A stretch of 33,584 bases of DNA, taken from the NCBI GenBank assembly GCA_000436795.1, contig HF993291.1:52923-86506 (forward strand), in the 5' to 3' direction. This DNA is from Bacteroides sp. CAG:1076 (GTDB taxonomy: Bacteria > Bacteroidota > Bacteroidia > Bacteroidales > Bacteroidaceae). A program made the translations under genes and the position numbers. The notes beneath the pieces are model-generated. The model saw only the letters and a program-made list of their open reading frames with translations, was not told the DNA's origin and ran no database searches. Shown piece after piece: positions 18,201 to 25,211 of the stretch (its first letter is position 1; the number at the start of each line of letters is the position of its first letter).

Positions 18201-18516
18201 TCCGCTGCTGATTCCGGGTAATGCAGGTGCCAACTGGCAGAATATCTCAGATATTTATGTAGAAGATGCTGATTATGTACGTTTGCAGAACTTAACTGTC
18301 GGATACGATGTAAAGAGAATCTGGAAAACATGTCCGCTTCAACAATTGAGAGTTTATTTTACTGCTCAGAATTTGTTTACAATAACTGGATATAAGGGTA
18401 TGGATCCTGAAAACGGTATGGCTTTAAATAGCGATGAACCGTGGGTTACAGGTGTTGATGTTGGTAACTATCCTCAGCCTAGAACTTATATGTTTGGTGT
18501 TAATGTTAAATTTTAA
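15268..18516 (+). CDS. SusC-like TonB-dependent outer-membrane transporter
   Basis: A 1082-residue protein of the RagA/SusC family that imports oligosaccharides across the outer membrane using TonB energy. It has a signal peptide, a carboxypeptidase-regulatory-like domain (about 43-115, with GTIVDSNGIPVIGANVLEKG), a TonB-box region EEVVVVGYGVQKKK (about 118-132), a plug domain with PLYIIDGV, and a 22-strand barrel ending in a terminal Phe (GVNVKF). A calcium-loop-like DVNGDGVINSDDK lies in the barrel's later half, as in many SusC proteins. susD follows after 2 bp. Substrate is inferred from the locus: galacto(gluco)manno-oligosaccharides made by GH26 and GH5_7. Confidence 0.97.
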   Translation: MNKHAKRTVLVAGTCLSVMVAGFPGTLAASTGTMIAAQQTKSISGTIVDSNGIPVIGANVLEKGTTNGTITDIDGNFTLNVSSGAVLQISFIGYNTQEVTVGTQTSFKVVLKEDTETLEEVVVVGYGVQKKKLVTGATVEVKGDDVAKRNTISALGALQNQSPGVNIQATSGKPGDGYKISIRGAGTNSSTDPLYIIDGVAGGDINALNPADIERIDVLKDAASCAIYGARAANGVIMVTTKQGKAGKVTVTYDANVGWQNIYKKPDLLNAKEYMAVQDQVAYNNGGTPYDWSKYIDADLLAAYQNGTNEGTNWLDQIINDDAITTSHALNISGGSELSKFSTGFGYQYQDGIVGNIAKSDYRRFTFRLNSEHILYKTDDRDVIKFGENLYYQHAQTQGIQIGNQYSNAISTMLRANPCVPVYNANGDYFMYDDLKNSGTDGWFAYNSYTSNPVAEIVNTQSGNNKSKNFNLNAVAYFEIQPIKNLIYRSQAYYKQYSSLWKGYTAEYKLNDQGNAADQSTLSENMTIGWNWGVTNTLNYKFDVAKEHHFDVLVGTEYSREGNNMGETLEAMAKGNVFTDFAHAYYDNFTGRTGLATVGGYPVNDHSILSYFGRINYDYKERYMFTVIMRGDGSSNFAEGHRWGYFPSFSAGWVISNEKFMQNTTSWLDFLKLRASWGQNGNENIGAFQYLATYSFGDLGQYPFGSDKNSATQGGYPTRLSNTDLTWETSEQTNIGIDTRFLSGKLSFTFDWYNKKTKDLLINVPVSSVNGFTTKAANAGSIENKGIEISIGWNDQIGDDFTYGANFNLSHNKNEVIEVNNGSGYVEGGNDNLSQNTGFMARMQEGHPIGYFYGYKTDGVMQNMDDVQAYLNQNCGGNAANSLQGTSIKPGDLKFVDVNGDGVINSDDKTDLGNPHPDVTMGLNLNAAYKGFDVSISAYGAFGQQVARSFRKFTDGQYENYTTEVYDYWHGEGTSDRYPLLIPGNAGANWQNISDIYVEDADYVRLQNLTVGYDVKRIWKTCPLQQLRVYFTAQNLFTITGYKGMDPENGMALNSDEPWVTGVDVGNYPQPRTYMFGVNVKF

Positions 18517-18518
18517 TT

Positions 18519-20294
18519 ATGAATAATACAATGAAAAAGTTTATCAATATATTAGCTGCAGCAGTCCTGGGTTTGGGAGGAGTAACATCGTGTACTCTCG
18601 ATGCTGTGAACTATGTGGAAAAAACACCTGAAAACTTTCCTGTTACTTCAAGTGATGCTTCTCAGGCGCTTGCGGGTATTTATCAGAATTTGAGTCTGGT
18701 TTGTGCTAATCCACAGATGTCTTTCTTATATTTGTCAATGTTGGCAAGTGATGATAATTTAGGTGGTGGCGGTACGAATGATAAATTGATGCAGGCAATG
18801 GACCTGTTGTTGAATTATCAAACGGATATGACACACCAGTTCTGGAGTGACCGTTATCAAGGAATTAACCGTGCCAATGCTTTATTGGAAGGTGTTGCAA
18901 ATATGGAATTGGAGGAAGGTGAGAGAAATCAGGTGGTAGGTGAAGCAAAATTTATGCGTGCTTTCTTCTATTATGAATTGGCTTCTCAATATGGTCGTGT
19001 TCCTTTGGTACTTTCTACAGAGGAAGCTGAGCCTTCTCAACCGACAGCAGCTGCTTTGTGGGGGCAGATTTTAATGGATCTTCGAGATGCAGCTTCAACA
19101 ATGCCGGCAGTTCGTAAGACAGATGGTCATGTAGATAAGTATACGGCAGAGGCAATGCTGGGACGTGCATGGTTGTTCTATACAGGAATGTATGGCAATG
19201 GTGATGACTTAGCAGCTCTGACAAGTACAACTTATAATCCTCTTTCGGAAGTGGCCTTGCCCGATGGTACAACGCTGACTAAAGATGAAGTAATAGGGTA
19301 CATTGATGATTGTGTTAAGAATTCAGGATATTCACTAGTTACTGATTATCGTAATCTTTGGGCTTATACCAATCGTTGCTCTGTTGAAGATTATAATTAT
19401 ACGAAGGGAAAAGGATTGAAGTGGGTTGAAGATGATGCTGCAGTAAATCCGGAATCAATGTTTGCTATTAAATTTAATAAACTGGCCAGCTGGCAGACCA
19501 CTATCGGTTATGCGAATGGTTATGCATTACATTTTGGTATTCGAGGCGGTCAGGATTATGCAAAGACTTTCCCGTTTGGTCAAGGATGGGGCGCTGGACC
19601 TGTTGCACCGAATTTAGTTAATGATTGGAGTTCGAGTGAGGCAGACGATATGCGTCGTGAAGCTTCTGTACAAAACGTAAAAGATTTGCCGGCGTATACT
19701 TATGGCGGTTGGTCTGATTTCGTACAGGAAACCGACTATTATGAAAAGAAGCAGTCTCCTATATCGGCACAGTATAAAGATGAAAGTGGTGCTCTACAAT
19801 ATGCTCCTGTTTTTGAATATGTAATGTATGGCGAAAATGGATGGCAGAATGATAACTTGATGCAGACGGGTAATATCCATGATTTGGTTCTGATTCGTTT
19901 CGCTGATGTATTGTTGATGCAATCTGAATTGGAGGAGAGTGTGGATGGTATTAATCGGGTTCGTGAGCGTGCTGGACTTACTCCTCTTGGTGCTTATTCG
20001 TTGGAAGCTTTGCAACGTGAACGTCGTTGGGAACTTGCTTTTGAAGGTGTGAGATGGAATGATATACGTCGTTGGCATATTGCAGCTGCAGCTCTTGAAA
20101 AACAGACTAATCAACCGGTATATTATTTAGGTTCATCGGCCAAGAATACTGCTCATAATGGAGGTTATGCAGCTCGTTATAATGCAACCGCTGGTTTCTT
20201 CAAGATACCGGAAAGTGAAATTTCGTTGTCTAATGGTGCATTGGTTCAGAATGAAGGTTGGACGGATGCAAGCAGTGAATATAGTGGTTGGTAA
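18519..20294 (+). CDS. SusD-like surface glycan-binding lipoprotein
   Basis: A 591-residue RagB/SusD family protein that caps the SusC channel and binds the incoming glycan. Lipobox Cys25 lies in GVTSC. The N-terminal half contains the helical TPR-like framework (FWSDRYQGINRANALLEG, then EAKFMRAFFYYELASQYG), and the C-terminal signature RRWELAFEGVRWNDIRRW is near residue 505. The gene starts 2 bp after the susC stop, so the two are translationally linked. ATG at 18531 (MKKF) is an alternative start giving a more usual signal peptide. Confidence 0.96.
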   Translation: MNNTMKKFINILAAAVLGLGGVTSCTLDAVNYVEKTPENFPVTSSDASQALAGIYQNLSLVCANPQMSFLYLSMLASDDNLGGGGTNDKLMQAMDLLLNYQTDMTHQFWSDRYQGINRANALLEGVANMELEEGERNQVVGEAKFMRAFFYYELASQYGRVPLVLSTEEAEPSQPTAAALWGQILMDLRDAASTMPAVRKTDGHVDKYTAEAMLGRAWLFYTGMYGNGDDLAALTSTTYNPLSEVALPDGTTLTKDEVIGYIDDCVKNSGYSLVTDYRNLWAYTNRCSVEDYNYTKGKGLKWVEDDAAVNPESMFAIKFNKLASWQTTIGYANGYALHFGIRGGQDYAKTFPFGQGWGAGPVAPNLVNDWSSSEADDMRREASVQNVKDLPAYTYGGWSDFVQETDYYEKKQSPISAQYKDESGALQYAPVFEYVMYGENGWQNDNLMQTGNIHDLVLIRFADVLLMQSELEESVDGINRVRERAGLTPLGAYSLEALQRERRWELAFEGVRWNDIRRWHIAAAALEKQTNQPVYYLGSSAKNTAHNGGYAARYNATAGFFKIPESEISLSNGALVQNEGWTDASSEYSGW

Positions 20295-20324
20295 TGATTA
20301 ACTAATAATTAAATGATAGTAATT

Positions 20325-21164
20325 ATGAAAAAGATATTATTTGCGTTGCCACTTTTATTTGCAATGCTTTTGGCAGCATGTGATGCTTCGGTCGATGACA
20401 AACAACCGGGAGCAAGTGTAACAGTAGATGAGTTGACTAATAGTTTTCAGTTGGTTGCTCAAAGTGAAGGAAACAATAACATTACAGTGAAATTATCACC
20501 TGCACGTTATGTCAAGGTGTATTCAGCTGATAATGATGCTTTACTGGCAGAAGGTACAAATCCTACATTTCAGGTGACTCCTCCCATCACAGAGATGCGT
20601 GTGTATATTACAGCGATTAATCAAGATGGAAGTATTACAAAGTCTGATGAAAAGAGTATCATGGTAAGTGAGTATACTGACCTACCTGCAATTTACGAAC
20701 AAGTATTTGGCTTGGAAAATGGTGAATATGGTACTACAGTTTGGACTTGGGATGATACATTAACCCGCTATTGGGGTAATGGAGGCTGGGGAAGTGATAC
20801 TACTCCTTCCTGGTGGGGAGCTCCCGATGGCGCAGATATTAATGAGCAATGCGAAGGTAAAGGAATGCCAAATGATGGAACTGGAGCTTGGTTCTCTTTG
20901 AGCCTTACAGGTGTAGAAACAAGCCGTGGTGAAACAGGTAGTGTGAAAGTTTCTGATGAAACACTTGTTGCCGGATGGGGAGTAGGTACTATGACATTCT
21001 CCGGAACAGTTCCTTTGCTGGGAGTATTGCCAAATGATGGCAATCAGCGTTGTTACTCTTATCAGATTATTCAGGCTGATGGTGAACATTTGGTTTTGGC
21101 AGCTCAGTCATTGTCGAATACTTCGGAAGGTTGGTTCTTCTGTTTCAAGCGGATAGAAAGATAA
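20325..21164 (+). CDS. SusE-position surface lipoprotein, putative mannan-binding
   Basis: A 279-residue lipoprotein (MKKILFALPL..., lipobox Cys19 in LLAAC), the third gene of the susC operon, 30 bp after susD. The frame is open from ATG at 20313, but MKK at 20325 gives the better signal peptide. Residues about 30-115 look like an Ig-like or fibronectin-like beta domain. Residues about 125-279 form a second beta-rich domain full of aromatic residues (RYWGNGGWGSD, PSWWGAPDGAD), the kind of surface that binds glycans. Proteins at this position in Bacteroides glycan loci usually hold polysaccharide at the cell surface, though they share little sequence. Binding of mannan is inferred from position only. 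A terminator follows. Confidence 0.75.
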   Translation: MKKILFALPLLFAMLLAACDASVDDKQPGASVTVDELTNSFQLVAQSEGNNNITVKLSPARYVKVYSADNDALLAEGTNPTFQVTPPITEMRVYITAINQDGSITKSDEKSIMVSEYTDLPAIYEQVFGLENGEYGTTVWTWDDTLTRYWGNGGWGSDTTPSWWGAPDGADINEQCEGKGMPNDGTGAWFSLSLTGVETSRGETGSVKVSDETLVAGWGVGTMTFSGTVPLLGVLPNDGNQRCYSYQIIQADGEHLVLAAQSLSNTSEGWFFCFKRIER

Positions 21165-21192
21165 CGGCTTGAAACTTTTATAAAGATTATAG

Positions 21193-21244
21193 AAAGAGGC
21201 TGGAAGGTCATAAATTGTATATAAACCTTTTAGCCTCTTTTTTT
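21193..21244 (+). terminator. Terminator of the susC-susD operon
   Basis: AAAGAGGCT (21193-21201) pairs with AGCCTCTTT (21232-21240), with further partial pairing inside, and the stem runs into T7 (21238-21244). It begins 29 bp after the stop of the third lipoprotein gene and separates it from the DUF6057 cassette. Confidence 0.8.
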
Positions 21245-21335
21245 ATGATGGTGCATTGCTGGAAAAAATGAAAGTTGATGCAATTGATATTTGTAATTCA
21301 GAAGATAAATGTAATGAAAAAACAATTAAGATTTG

Positions 21336-21343
21336 TATCTTTG
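21336..21343 (+). promoter_or_regulatory. Candidate -7 box of the DUF6057 cassette
   Basis: TATCTTTG matches the Bacteroides -7 consensus, 46 bp before the start codon. No TTTG lies at the right -33 distance and the 15-bp mannan operator is absent at the equivalent position. The cassette therefore seems to be under different control from the surrounding genes. Confidence 0.4.
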
Positions 21344-21388
21344 ATATGAATTATGGTTTAATCGATATATAGATAAACAATAGAAAAT

Positions 21389-23137
21389 ATGTGGCGGAAT
21401 GATAAATTTATTGTAAGATTGTGCTTCATTCTTTTGGCAATGGTATTTTGGAGAGGCTGCTATTCTTTCCATTTGTCTTATCAGGAGCAATTTCAGCTTT
21501 TTATGTTTACTTCCGATTATTGGATAAACAAATGTATGTATCCCGGAGGTATATGTGAATATATATCGGAGTTCTTGACCCAATTTTATTATAGTCAGTG
21601 GTTGGGATCTGTTATTATTGTCGGTCTATTGGTATTGATTCAGTGGCTGACTTCTCAATTGATGTTGAGAAAGAATGATTCCGACTGGTATTATTTATCT
21701 TATTTGCCGGCTGTTGGGGCATGGGCCTTTCTGTGTGATGAAAATAATATGTTGGCTGGGGTCATTTCTTTATTGGTTGTCATGTTGTCAGCAAAAGGAT
21801 GCTTATGTATACGTCATACATTTTTGCGTTGGGGATATATATTGTTGTTAACTCCTTTTATTTATTGGATTGCAGGAGGTTTGCATTGGCTTTTTGTTAT
21901 TTTGGCTGTGACTTATGAATTATTAGTTTGGAAACAAAGAAGTTTGTTATGCAGATTTATTGTATGTCTGTTGCTTTTGTGCTTGGCCTTTATCTATCCT
22001 TATATAGCTTCGGAAGTTCTTCAATATCCATTTTTCCGTCTGATGACAGGACTCGGTTATTATCGTTTCCCTACTGGAATTCCTTTTATGGGTATAGCTG
22101 TTTGTATATTACTTTGTTTGACAGTTATAATATCGGCTTCTGTTCCTGTAATTAAATCGGAACGAATCAATCTTATTAAAGTTGTTCAGATTGCTGTATT
22201 GGTTGTTTTAGGAGGTGTTGGAATCTATCTTACCTCCGATTATCAGAAAGAGCAAGTGATGGCATACGATTATTATGTACGTACCCGTCAGTGGAATAAA
22301 GTAATTGATATGGCTGAAAAAAAACATCCTACAACACCTCTCGAAGTTGTTTGTTTGAATTTGGCTTTGGGAAAGACTGGACAGTTAGGTGAACGGATGT
22401 TTCATTTTTATCAGAATGGAGTAGGAGGATTGATGCCTAATTTTATTCGTGACTTTAATTCACCTTTAATAGTGAATGAAGTGTACTATCATTTGGGGAT
22501 GATTAATACTTCTCAACGCTTCACATTTGAGGCTATGGAGGCAATACCTTCTTATCAGAAAAGTGTACGCTGCTATCAAAGACTTGCAGAAACTAACATT
22601 GTTAATGGTGATTATATACTTGCCGGAAAATATTTAAAAGCGTTGCAACATACCTTATTTTATAGGAAATGGGCAAATGATGCCATGTCTTATTTGTATA
22701 ATGATAAAAAGGTGCAAAATCATCCAGAATGGGGAATCTTACGGACTTATCTTTATAAAGATGATTTTTTATTTTTTGAAGACCAGAAGGATATGATGTT
22801 AGGGCTTTTATTGAATGCAAATAAGCATAATAAAATGGCATTTGAGTATTTACTGGCATATGAATTGTTAGATAAAAATATCGGAGCATTTCTAAAATAT
22901 TATCCGTTGGGTAAAGATATGGGGTATACTTCAATACCTCGTAGTTATCAAGAAGCTTTGCTTTATGTGTGGACTCAGCAGCATCCATCTTTTGAAGGGA
23001 TGCCATGGAGTATTTCTCCTGTGTTGCAAAAAGAAGTTACAGATTTTGCTGTTGCGTATGTACGTCATCCTTCGGATAGGGATTATTTTAAACAGAATTT
23101 TGGAAAGACATATTGGTATTATTTATTATTTAGATAG
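21389..23137 (+). CDS. DUF6057-type multi-pass membrane protein of unknown function
   Basis: A 582-residue protein in two halves. Residues 1-285 contain about eight or nine hydrophobic segments (for example 8-22, 71-90, 121-136, 147-161, 164-179, 188-206, 231-252, 262-282), so it is an inner-membrane protein. Residues from about 286 to the end are soluble and helix-rich, with TPR-like stretches (AYDYYVRTRQWNKVIDMAEK, CYQRLAETNIVNGDYILAGK). The layout resembles Bacteroidales proteins assigned to DUF6057, whose function is not known. It is followed after 5 bp by a CxxCH lipoprotein, so the two form an operon and probably one functional unit. Base composition is visibly more AT-rich than the catabolic genes to its right. 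No carbohydrate-active motif is present. Confidence 0.75.
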   Translation: MWRNDKFIVRLCFILLAMVFWRGCYSFHLSYQEQFQLFMFTSDYWINKCMYPGGICEYISEFLTQFYYSQWLGSVIIVGLLVLIQWLTSQLMLRKNDSDWYYLSYLPAVGAWAFLCDENNMLAGVISLLVVMLSAKGCLCIRHTFLRWGYILLLTPFIYWIAGGLHWLFVILAVTYELLVWKQRSLLCRFIVCLLLLCLAFIYPYIASEVLQYPFFRLMTGLGYYRFPTGIPFMGIAVCILLCLTVIISASVPVIKSERINLIKVVQIAVLVVLGGVGIYLTSDYQKEQVMAYDYYVRTRQWNKVIDMAEKKHPTTPLEVVCLNLALGKTGQLGERMFHFYQNGVGGLMPNFIRDFNSPLIVNEVYYHLGMINTSQRFTFEAMEAIPSYQKSVRCYQRLAETNIVNGDYILAGKYLKALQHTLFYRKWANDAMSYLYNDKKVQNHPEWGILRTYLYKDDFLFFEDQKDMMLGLLLNANKHNKMAFEYLLAYELLDKNIGAFLKYYPLGKDMGYTSIPRSYQEALLYVWTQQHPSFEGMPWSISPVLQKEVTDFAVAYVRHPSDRDYFKQNFGKTYWYYLLFR

Positions 23138-23142
23138 TATAT

Positions 23143-24618
23143 ATGAAGACAATATATAAATGGAGTCTGTTTTCGCTGGGTATTGTATTATTCTCGGCCT
23201 GCACGGAAAAAGTTGTGTCCCCACAACAGGTAGATGCTTATCCTTCAATTTATCCAGACTATACAGGAGTGACCATCCCTGCTACTATAGCACCGATGAA
23301 CTTTGCTGTTACAGACAAGGATTTTGATAAAGTAGATGTCATAGTAAAGGGGGGAAAGGGAAAGGATATTCATGTTTCTGGTAAAAAAATCTCTTTTGAT
23401 GAAACAGAGTGGCATCGTTTAATAGCCGACAATAAGGGAGATAGTTTGCTGTTTACTGTTTCTGTGAAAAAACATGATGGAAAGTGGATTCAATATCGTA
23501 GTTTTCCTATGTATATAAGTAATTATTCTATTGATTATGGAGTTGCTTATAGGTTAATAGCTCCCGGTTATGAAGTATATAGTAAGATGGGAATTTATCA
23601 ACGTAACTTGTCGAATTTTGAAGAAACGGCTATTGTTGAGAATACCTTAGTCCCGGGAATGTGTGTGAACTGCCATTCATTTAATAAAACGAATCCCGAT
23701 AAAATGAGTATGCATGTGCGTGGTAAGAATGGAGGAACGCTGATGCAGTTAGGAAATGAAATGGAGATGCTTGATACAAAAACAGATTCTACAATTTCTG
23801 CTTGTGTATATCCCTACTGGCATCCGTCGGGTGAGTATATTGCTTATTCTGTCAACAATACGCGTCAAGGTTTTCATGCGATAAAGGAAAAACGTATTGA
23901 AGTGATGGATAATGGCTCGGATATTGTTATTTACCATCCAGCTACTCACCGATTACTTACTTCACCGGCATTGATGAGTAAGCAAGCGTTTGAAACCTTT
24001 CCGGCCTTTTCTCCTGATGGGAAAACTTTATTTTTCTGTAGTGCTGAGGCGCAGCAGATGCCTCAAGATTATAAAAAAGTAAAATATAGTTTGTGTAGTA
24101 TTTCTTTTGATGCACAAGCTGGACGTTTAGGAGAAAAAGTGGATACATTAGTTTCTGCATCTCGCATTGGCAAGAGTGTGTCATTTCCTCGTCCTTCATA
24201 CGATGGACGTTATGTTATGTTTACCTTATCTGATTATGGCAATTTTTCGATATGGCATAAAGAAGCAGATTTATGGTTGCTTGACTTGAAGACAGGTAAT
24301 TATCGTCCTTTGAAAGAAGTCAATAGTGGTGATACGGAAAGTTTTCATAACTGGAGTAGTAATTCTCATTGGTTTGTATTCAGCTCACGTAGGGATAATG
24401 GGTTGTATACGTATTTATATTTTGCTTGTATTGGAAATGATGGAAAGGTTACAAAACCTTTTATGTTGCCGCAGAAGGATCCTCTTACTTATTATGAACG
24501 TTTGGTTTATTCATATAATGTTCCCGATTTCATCAATAAACCTGTTCAACTTGATCATGCTACGTTGAGAGATAAAATAGTTCGTCCTGATCGGATAAAG
24601 TTAGGAATAGAAGAATAA
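23143..24618 (+). CDS. PD40/TolB-like beta-propeller lipoprotein with a CxxCH heme-binding motif
   Basis: A 491-residue lipoprotein with Cys20 as acylation site (LFSAC). Residues about 30-165 form a beta-rich N-terminal region. MCVNCHSF (173-180) contains the single c-type heme motif Cys174-Val-Asn-Cys177-His178; Met188, Met190 and His191 shortly after could supply the second iron ligand. The remaining part carries PD40/WD40-like propeller blades: PYWHPSGEYIAYSV, ETFPAFSPDGKTLFFCSA, SFPRPSYDGRYVMFTLSD and HNWSSNSHWFVFSSRRDN. Similar proteins are annotated as TolB-like or cytochrome c biogenesis proteins, but neither name is a tested function. It starts 5 bp after the DUF6057 gene. A periplasmic or surface redox-linked role is inferred from the heme motif alone. 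Confidence 0.8.
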   Translation: MKTIYKWSLFSLGIVLFSACTEKVVSPQQVDAYPSIYPDYTGVTIPATIAPMNFAVTDKDFDKVDVIVKGGKGKDIHVSGKKISFDETEWHRLIADNKGDSLLFTVSVKKHDGKWIQYRSFPMYISNYSIDYGVAYRLIAPGYEVYSKMGIYQRNLSNFEETAIVENTLVPGMCVNCHSFNKTNPDKMSMHVRGKNGGTLMQLGNEMEMLDTKTDSTISACVYPYWHPSGEYIAYSVNNTRQGFHAIKEKRIEVMDNGSDIVIYHPATHRLLTSPALMSKQAFETFPAFSPDGKTLFFCSAEAQQMPQDYKKVKYSLCSISFDAQAGRLGEKVDTLVSASRIGKSVSFPRPSYDGRYVMFTLSDYGNFSIWHKEADLWLLDLKTGNYRPLKEVNSGDTESFHNWSSNSHWFVFSSRRDNGLYTYLYFACIGNDGKVTKPFMLPQKDPLTYYERLVYSYNVPDFINKPVQLDHATLRDKIVRPDRIKLGIEE

Positions 24619-24791
24619 AGCTTATATTGTTGTTGCAACGTAAATACTTAGCAAACTCATTGGACATGCAACCAACTCTATAACTTTAGATTCTGAGAAC
24701 ATAGTGTAATCGTTGAAATATTATAATCCAGCATTATAAATTTAAGACTTTTATTGCTATGTCTTTAATAATCATATAAATAGATTAATTC

Positions 24792-25025
24792 TTGTTCTAC
24801 TTTGAGCTCATGGTGACATTAAGTGAATGTGGAGCTAATATCGATGCTAATGCAGAGTTGGGCTTACTTTCTGAACAATGGAATGCAGGAGCTCGCTGGT
24901 TGTGGTTTATGCCTTGGTACGATGGGGAGGGCGCTTCCCTGTCGCATGCAGATCAGGAATGGTGGCTGGATGCTATGTCGCAATCGTATGTGATCGCTCG
25001 TGAGTCGCTTCTGTCTTTTAAATGA
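24792..25025 (+). pseudogene. Remnant: C-terminal end of a second GH26 beta-mannanase
   Basis: The open frame encodes 77 residues, of which those from about the seventh on (MVTLSECGANID) fit the end of a GH26 mannanase: the nucleophile motif LSECG, then SEQWNAGARWLWFMPWYDGE, then EWWLDAMSQSYVIARESL and a normal stop. Everything before the nucleophile, including signal peptide and acid/base Glu, is missing, and there is no operator or credible start codon. It is not a copy of the intact GH26 just downstream, whose corresponding motif is TETGYE, so it comes from a different GH26 gene. The 173 bp before it, after the CxxCH lipoprotein gene, contain nothing recognisable. The remnant suggests that the DUF6057 cassette replaced or deleted most of a former mannanase gene. 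Confidence 0.75.
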
Positions 25026-25051
25026 TATTGCTTTTTTATTTTTGAATATGA

Positions 25052-25087
25052 GGAGTGATCATGTGGAAACATGGTCACTCCTTTGTG
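25052..25087 (+). terminator. Terminator after the GH26 remnant
   Basis: GGAGTGATCATGT (25052-25064) pairs with ACATGGTCACTCC (25069-25081 and following base) with one wobble and a 4-nt loop, followed by TTTGTGTTT. It probably was the terminator of the original operon ending in the lost GH26 gene. Confidence 0.65.
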
Positions 25088-25139
25088 TTTAGTACAATAT
25101 AATATCTGAATGCTAAAAAGAAAGAACGTATATGTATAT

Positions 25140-25183
25140 GTTAAGATTGTATCATTCCGTGGTATAAAATTTCTCTATCTTTG
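25140..25183 (+). promoter_or_regulatory. Promoter and operator of the GH26-GH130-transporter-epimerase operon
   Basis: GTTAAGATTGTATCA (25140-25154) is followed after exactly 21 nt by TATCTTTG (25176-25183). Twelve of 15 positions match the susC operator. The GH26 start codon lies about 22 nt past the expected transcription start. No -33 TTTG is present. Confidence 0.65.
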
Positions 25184-25211
25184 CTGATGTTAAATAATAA
25201 AACTAATCATT

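Noticed and set aside
21300..21343. Mannan operator in the promoter of the DUF6057 cassette
   Set aside because: The bases 36 nt upstream of TATCTTTG (around GAAGATAAATGTAA) contain GATA but no TATC half-site at the right distance.
23143..24618. Calling the CxxCH lipoprotein TolB or a cytochrome c biogenesis factor
   Set aside because: The propeller blades resemble TolB only at the PD40 level, no Tol-Pal genes are nearby, and the heme motif suggests it carries rather than assembles heme; no specific function can be supported.
24619..24791. Insertion-sequence end or attachment site beside the DUF6057 cassette
   Set aside because: No transposase or integrase fragment, terminal inverted repeat or target duplication could be found; only the truncated GH26 suggests an insertion or deletion.
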